Translations under genes and position numbers: made by a program
Origin: Larix sibirica
Taxonomy: Eukaryota > Streptophyta > Pinopsida > Pinales > Pinaceae
Assembly (NCBI GenBank): GCA_004151065.3
Contig: NWUY0304622829.1
Coordinates: 1 to 13,849 of the forward strand
Direction: 5' to 3'
DNA: 13,849 bases
Shown here: positions 9,045 to 13,849 of the stretch, one piece after another
How the letters are laid out: every line of letters begins with the position of its first letter
Position numbering within the stretch: position 1 is the first letter of the stretch
Notes under the pieces: model-generated
What the model was told of the DNA's origin: nothing
What the model saw: only the letters and a program-made list of their open reading frames with translations
Databases searched by the model: none

Positions 9045-9337
9045 ATTATTTAAGGAATGAGGTAAATGGATTTTTGTCTCCCTTAAGTTTTATGATTTTC
9101 TTGCTTGATATTTCTCACATGTAATGTGCCTTCAATTTCATTACCCTAGTTTGTTTGTTTATTGGTATCGCTTGTGATAATGTACCTAGTGATTTAGGTA
9201 CTAGGATAAACCCTTGGTTGATTGGTGTAATGGATTTTTGCCTTATTTTCATTTATATAGCCTAACAATCTTGACCTTATGGATTTTACACTTTTTCTAT
9301 TTTTTTCCTCTTCAAAAGGCAGGTGCAATAATTATAC
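9045..9337. other. Non-coding AT-rich stretch
   Basis: Lies downstream of the acyltransferase fragment. The only structure seen is a small inverted repeat, CCTAGT (9185-9190) with ACTAGG (9200-9205). No gene was recognised. Confidence 0.4.
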
Positions 9338-9467
9338 AAACAATATAGTTGTCGGAGTAACCTCTGTAAATTAGAGGCCGAAGACTAGAACAACCTCTTT
9401 AAATTAAAGGTCACCGTAGTCTTCGATCATCTTGATTTACAAAGGTTACTCCACAACTTTATTGTTT
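9338..9467. mobile_element. Foldback element or MITE-like hairpin
   Basis: The stretch folds back nearly end to end. AAACAATA..GTTG at the left pairs with CAAC..TATTGTTT at the right. GGAGTAACCTCTGTAAAT (9354-9371) pairs with 9435-9452 with one mismatch. CGAAGACTA (9379-9387) pairs exactly with TAGTCTTCG (9417-9425). The middle (ctttaaattaaag) is almost self-complementary. This may be a small MITE or a hairpin RNA source. No clear target duplication was found. Confidence 0.7.
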
Positions 9468-9502
9468 AAACGGTTCTAATTCCATTTGATTAGAAACTTC
9501 AC

Positions 9503-9814
9503 TATCGCCAAAGCTACATGCCCGCTTACAAAGCACCGGTAAAGGTTTTTATCTCAATACTATTATTCATCTATTTCTTCTCACATAGCTTATTCAATAT
9601 GTATTAATTGACTTATTAAATGTGTGCAGTGATCGATTCTCGAGTTATTCAAATGGACAAGGCTTGGATATGTAAATGGAATGGTCATGCTTACAACACT
9701 ACTACTCAAGAGAGAAAAGAGAATGGAACACCCGGAAATCTACTCAATATGTTCACAGGATTCTCAGATACAAAACAACTACTAATTAAAGGATTCACCG
9801 ATTCACTTATCTAG
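9503..9814 (+). other. Possible spliced frame of unknown identity
   Basis: A short frame (SPKLHARLQST) ends at a plausible donor, ccg|gtaaag (9538-9539). After an AT-rich intron of about 90 bases with acceptor gtgtgcag, it continues in phase as VIDSRVIQMDKAWICKWNG and then 40 more residues to TAG (9812-9814). The second part alone is open from 9620. MDKAWI faintly recalls the start of the plant transposase-associated domain, but nothing after it supports that. Family unknown. Confidence 0.25.
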
Positions 9815-10019
9815 GAAGGAGATACAAATCATCTCCATATATATTGCCAGAGTATACTCTTACTACATAAGCTTCATGCAATGAATAATATTTAAATCTT
9901 GAAACCGCACCGACTCGCTTATGTAGAAAAGAGATACAAATCATCTCCATATATATTGCTAGAGTATACTCTTACTACATAAGCTTCATGCGATGAATAA
10001 TATTTAAATCTTGAAATCA
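9796..10019. repeat. 112-bp tandem repeat, two copies
   Basis: Copy one starts at caccgattcacttat (9796) and copy two at caccgactcgcttat (9908). The two are nearly identical, and a partial third piece (acttatgtaatgaataatatt) follows near 10024. Each unit contains GGAGAT..ATCTCC in copy one (AGAGAT in copy two), the 12-base palindrome AGAGTATACTCT, and in copy two GCTTATGTAG (9917-9926) with CTACATAAGC (9975-9984), so each can form a hairpin. Confidence 0.9.
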
Positions 10020-10024
10020 CAAAC

Positions 10025-10860
10025 TTATGTAATGAATAATATTGAAACGTACTCTTAAATTATTTATGATTATAATGACTTGGTAGGGACTTGAAGCTTT
10101 GCTTCAATTTACCTTGTTCCTCTTAAAAACACTCGTTTACACTCAACTGTGAAAAGTAGGTTTTTCAAAAATACCATAAGCATAAAAACCTTCATATTTC
10201 CATGTCATTTGTTTCTTAAAAAAAAAAACGAATGGTTAGATTACCTTTTTTTAACTCTACTTTTTCAAGGAACATAAACAATAAAGTGATTTATTTTTAC
10301 ATCTTTTTTATTTTGTAGATTTTTTTTTTAATTCTTAAATGAAAACTATTTATTTGATTTCCTTTGAATATCCAAAGCCCAAAAATACCTTCTCAATCCA
10401 TGTTTTCTTTATATCACGACAAATGTTGAAGGACGTAACTCGATTCTTCACTGGAGTCTATAGGAAGTAACTCGATTCTTCACTGGAGTCTATTTGTGTT
10501 GAGTAAATTTGTTTTCAAGGAAAAATATCTTCTACAGTTACAAGCTCTGACCAATTTATAATTGCGGGTATCCTTCTCAAATAGTCCCCCACTGAGTTTT
10601 GGTATGAACACTTGCTTTTATTCTTTTCTACATGTAAGGTCGATTTGTGTTTCTCCTTAACACAATAGTTTTGTATCTTTCTCACCGCAGATTGTTCCAA
10701 ATTGTAGTGACATAGAATTCCCACAAATCTAATCACCTTATTTGACAAAACCGAGATCATCGCTCAATCCCTAATAATAATAATCACATTATCAGATAAA
10801 TCCTTGAAATCGACAAGCACCCTAACAAGTTTAATTGTGAAAACAGTAACAAGTTAAGCC
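10025..10860. other. AT-rich non-coding DNA
   Basis: Contains A and T homopolymer runs near 10219 and 10320, and the 32-bp duplication given separately. An 81-codon open frame on the minus strand (10515-10760) has no motif I recognise and no flanking splice signals that convince me. Confidence 0.45.
10431..10494. repeat. 32-bp tandem duplication
   Basis: Two adjacent copies of ggacgtaactcgattcttca plus twelve more bases, with one difference near the start (ggacg against ggaag). Confidence 0.9.
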
Positions 10861-11220
10861 ACTCTTGGCAACCATTAATTCTTAATCTCCATCAATAAGC
10901 TTCTCCCCTCTTTGACTTTCACTAACTCATCTTGTTATCCCTTTCCTCCTGTTATTTTCATTCTCATCACCACTCTCAATCTTTCTTATCCTTAATAATC
11001 TATCCACAATCCTTCTATAAATTTGTATTACTACAATTTGAATACTAATCCCCTATAATAAATTCTAAGTTACCCTTTTAATTAATTCCATTTTCTTGTA
11101 AACTTTCCTAATTTTCTTCCATATTCAATTAGTCATTCTTTTATACACTCAATCTTTCTTATCCCAATAATCCATCCCTCATCAACTTTCCCTTTCCTCA
11201 ATTCATTAACTCGTCCCTTA
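10861..11220. other. G-depleted strand tract
   Basis: Counted by hand, these 360 bases hold 12 G and about 101 C. Within the tract, ctcaatctttcttatcc recurs at 10975 and 11148, followed by matching ..aataatc.atcc, so part of it is a diverged duplication with a 173-base offset. There is no coding potential. Confidence 0.85.
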
Positions 11221-11283
11221 TAATAATTAATTCTAGTGTTTTCTAAACCCTCCTCATCATCCTCCACAATCAGTGATTTTTAT

Positions 11284-11309
11284 TATATATATATATATAT
11301 ATATATATA
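11284..11309. repeat. (TA)13 run at the LINE 5' border
   Basis: A pure TA run of 26 bases. Base composition changes sharply right after it, from AT-rich and G-poor to G-rich, which I take as the LINE 5' junction. Confidence 0.9.
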
Positions 11310-11595
11310 CAGAGATGAGTGCAGGCTAGGGTTTGTGATGGTCGTAGGCCATAGGCAGTAGGCATGTGGTCTCTGGTGGTGGTCCTTACACCGGTCAGAA
11401 TCACCATAGTACTACTGGATCCAAGGGGGTGGTTAGCGAGGTCGCGGCACGGTTTCACACTTTTTCTTTGAGGGATGGCAGTTGCTATGCAAAAGGCGGC
11501 GGTGTAGCTCACTCACGGTGCCGGATTGAAGGATTCACTGTGACGGTTGGTAGGAGTTACCTATTGTAATTTGGTTTTTACTATAACCTTTGACC

Positions 11596-13483
11596 ATGGA
11601 GGCAGAGGACCTGGTCGACTACTCTAGTGATCACCTAAAGGGTGAGGAGATTTGGGTGACGACAACTGGCAAGGTTTGGGCTGAGGTGGAAGACCTGGGA
11701 CCAAGGAGGGTTTATGGGGTTTCTCCTGAAATTTTTTATTCTTCTCTGTCAAGATCAGGGTTTTCCCCTTCTGTTTTCTTGGTTTCCTCTTCCCGCCCGA
11801 TGCAATTCTAACAGCTCCGGAGGTGGCTGTATCGAATGTTCTATATTTTCCTGAAGGGATCGATGTGCCTCCCTAGTCTTCTAGTCACCCTGTTCAGGAT
11901 TTTGAGGAGCGTGGTGGAGAGTCTGGAGGTGTGGAGGAACGGGGGGTTTTGCGGTCGGATGTGAACAGAGAGCCGTGTGCGCAGTCGGAGACTCTGGTGT
12001 TTGGATGGATTTATGGGCATCAAGAGGAGGGCCATGGTGTTGGACCCTTAGGAGCTCAGGAACAAAGGGGTTTTGCAAGCCCTAAGGTGGGCTCTGGGAC
12101 GAGCTCATAATACTGTGGAGGGGGTACTAATTCGAATGGCTCGACGCACCCGGGGAAATGAGGAAGAAAACGGTGGGTTAAATCTCGCTGCTTTGATTAC
12201 AATTATGCTTTGGGGGAGGACATAGAGTGGAATCAGGTTCTACAGATGACAGATCAGACTTTGGTAGGGAATGCGTTAGGCCGATATTTTGCTTTGCGAA
12301 CTATTATGGGGTGGGATGAGGAGCACTGGAAGGCCCATCTTGGTTACATCCCGGAAGTGGTGGAGTTAACCAGGAATTGGTTTGAATTTAATTTCCTAAG
12401 GGCAGAACATGCGCTTTGGGTACTCAATCGGAATTGGAACTGGGATCATTGCCCAGTTTTACTTGAGCCTTGGCATCCGTTGTTTGATGCAAGCAAGGAG
12501 CGCTTGGACATTGTTCCTCTCTGGGTCTGCCTTCCAGGGATTCCATTACACTATTGGTCGGAATGACACTTCAGAGGTATTGGGAACATTCTGGGTACTT
12601 ACCTGGAGGGGGATTACTCAATTCTGTATACAAAACAGTTAAAGGTAGCAAGGATTTTGGTCAGCTTGAATGTCAGAGAAGGCTTGGCGGAATATTTGAA
12701 GCTAAGTTGGGGTCCTTATACCATTGTGCAGAAGTTGGATTATGAGAATGTTCCCTTCAGATGTAGGAGATGTCACGCCTATGGACACCCGGCCGCGGAG
12801 TGCAAGCTCCCCCTCAAAGCTAGGATTGGTGGGAGGCGTAAATGGTCTGATGGGATTGAAAAAACAGTATCGGATGGACATGCTACGTTGGCCCAATTTC
12901 AACCGGCTCAGGAGGGTACTGGTGGGGAGCAGGGGGTCGACCCTGCTCCGAAGGAAGATCAGCTTCTTATTTCTACTAAGGAGGACTTAGTCGAACCATC
13001 GGAGGTGTTTCTCTCCCAGGGCCCACTGTTTACAGGTACTCCTCCTCCTCCCCTTTCTCCTTCAATTAAAATCTTCATGAATAATGTTTCTTTTTCTGGT
13101 TTGGATTGGGTTGAGGATCTTAAAAACTTGAAAATCACTCCTCAACCGGTTGCGATTTCTCCAAACCTTATTGAACCCCCCTTGCCTCAGTGGAGAAGGT
13201 TTCCCCTTTTTTGGAACCAGACCCGGACCCGGTACCCGGGGAGGAAGCTTCCACCTCTTCCCCTCCCGAATCGATTGACTCGGGCTACTTTCTTCGCTCT
13301 GCTACCAAACAAGCCTCTGGGGGACTAGGATAAGGGAAGGAACCGCTACCAAAAGGAAGGGGGAGGAATTCTTTTATCTCAAAGGCTCAGTTCAAATCTA
13401 GAATGGATCTTTTGGATGGAAAACAACAGTCAATTGAACAAACGCTTAGAGCAGTGCGAACCCATAAGAAGGGGCGTTCATGA
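11596..13483 (+). pseudogene. LINE ORF1 protein (DUF4283 + CCHC zinc knuckle), broken
   Basis: ORF1 proteins of plant LINEs bind the element RNA. The likely start is the ATG at 11596 in an ACCATGG context (MEAEDLVDYSSDHLKGEEIW). The frame changes by about 11800 (DAILTAPEVAVSNVLYFPEG). It then stays constant to about 13176, broken by TAG (11874), TAA (12108), TGA (12159) and TGA (12564). DUF4283 lies at about 12180-12560 (LRAEHALWVLNRNWNW, PLWVCLPGIPLHYW). The knuckle CRRCHAYGHPAAEC (12762-12803) is an intact C-x2-C-x4-H-x4-C. A second shift at the C6 run (13176-13181) moves to the frame reading SVEKVSPFLEPDPDP, SGYFLRSATKQASGG, a TAA (13331), a basic tail (FISKAQFKSRMDLLDGKQQS, HKKGRS) and the true TGA (13481-13483). 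It would be about 630 codons if intact. Confidence 0.85.
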
Positions 13484-13849
13484 AAATTATGTCCTTTAAC
13501 TGACGAGGTTTGGCTGGTCCCCATAAAAGATCAGCATTGAAGAGGGTGGTCTCCTTAGACCGCCCGAACATCATTTTACTTCAAGAAACTCTGGGCGTTG
13601 GTGAGGTGGCAAAGGCGAGATTGGAAATTTGGTTCAGTGGGTGGTCATTTGAAACTCTAGATGTTAGAGGTCGTTCTAGAGGATTGGAAATAGGTTGGAA
13701 TGGCAGGTCAGTTAAATTACACAACATTTGGGGGATGGATTATGTTCTTGTAATGTCGTTCTCGGATTTGGACTTAGGAGAATTCCTTACAGTTTTTAAT
13801 GTTTATGGTCCTTATCTAAATGGGATTCGTTGCTCAATAATTCTCTCAT
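13480..13849 (+). pseudogene. LINE ORF2, N-terminal endonuclease part, broken and cut by the window
   Basis: ORF2 carries the endonuclease that nicks target DNA and the reverse transcriptase. Starting at ATG 13480, overlapping the ORF1 stop, it reads MKIMSFN, stop (TGA 13501-13503), RGLAGPHKRSALKRVV, RPNIILLQETLGVGE, ..WSFETLDVRGRSRGLEIGWNG and FLTVFNVYGPY. These are the first blocks of the APE-like fold: SWNCRGL, the metal-binding Glu in LLQET, GGLAIGW and NVYGP. The stop sits where the family has Cys in N-C-R-G, and the usual GGLA is RGLE. After the stop the frame is open to the window end. Reverse transcriptase would follow beyond the window. Confidence 0.9.

Larger units (their letters stand above)
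11311..13849 (+). mobile_element. LINE retrotransposon, 5' part, degenerate
   Basis: The order is a G-rich leader (about 11311-11595), ORF1 with DUF4283 and a CCHC knuckle, then ORF2 beginning with an APE-type endonuclease. This is the standard plant L1-clade layout. The element runs off the window, so reverse transcriptase, 3' UTR, A tail and target duplication cannot be seen. The 5' border is placed by the composition change after the TA run. Both ORFs are broken, so this copy cannot move by itself. Confidence 0.85.

Noticed and set aside
9185-9205. Inverted repeat CCTAGT/ACTAGG considered as the 3' hairpin of a Helitron enclosing the captured fragments
   Set aside because: No CTRR end follows at the expected distance, the stem is only 6 bp, and no matching TC start was found on the 5' side.
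9620-9814. MDKAWI.. read as the start of a transposase-associated domain of a CACTA element
   Set aside because: Only six residues agree; the cysteine pattern and following sequence of that domain are absent.
10515-10760. 81-codon minus-strand frame
   Set aside because: No recognisable domain, no splice signals, and it lies among repeats in non-coding DNA.
11841-12078. Two minus-strand frames inside the LINE
   Set aside because: They are antisense shadows of ORF1, whose plus-strand frame continues through the region.
1-13849. CRISPR arrays, bacterial operons, tRNA or rRNA genes
   Set aside because: No regularly spaced repeats, no cloverleaf and no ribosomal sequence were seen; the content is eukaryotic.

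Overview
The window looks like nuclear DNA from a seed plant. It is AT-rich, its gene pieces keep introns with GT..AG borders, the recognisable proteins belong to plant families, and it ends in a plant-type LINE. I cannot name the species. The density of decayed gene pieces and old retroelements would fit a large, repeat-rich genome such as a conifer or Ginkgo, but that is only inference.

No intact gene is visible. Four broken pieces of unrelated nuclear genes lie in the first 9 kb. In order: (1) on the minus strand, the C-terminal zinc-finger part of a HAPLESS 8-like protein (289-709), with a frameshift and an early end; (2) on the plus strand, three exons of the microtubule plus-end protein EB1 (1893-3164), with stops in the calponin-homology domain; (3) on the plus strand, a bHLH transcription factor of the CIB/BEE/bHLH74/bHLH49 type (4909-7354) that keeps its exon-intron layout and C-terminal tail but has stops and frame breaks; (4) on the plus strand, the tail of a DHHC protein S-acyltransferase (7693-9044), split by an 824-bp insertion flanked by 15-bp direct repeats. 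Introns are kept, so these are not processed pseudogenes. EB1 and the acyltransferase lack their 5' exons, and the acyltransferase piece starts only about 340 bp after the bHLH stop. This mosaic is what transposon capture of gene fragments (Helitron or Pack-MULE style) or segmental shuffling would leave, but I found no convincing element ends.

From 9045 to 11310 there is non-genic DNA with structured repeats: a 130-bp foldback (9338-9467), a possible unrecognised spliced frame (about 9503-9814), a 112-bp tandem repeat rich in palindromes (9796-10019), a 32-bp duplication (10431-10494), a strongly G-depleted tract (10861-11220) and a (TA)n run (11284-11309).

From about 11311 to the window end is the 5' part of a LINE. 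ORF1 carries a DUF4283 domain and a CCHC zinc knuckle. ORF2 starts with an APE-type endonuclease, and its ATG overlaps the ORF1 stop as ATGA. Both ORFs are broken by stops and frameshifts, so this copy is dead. The reverse transcriptase and the 3' end lie beyond the window.
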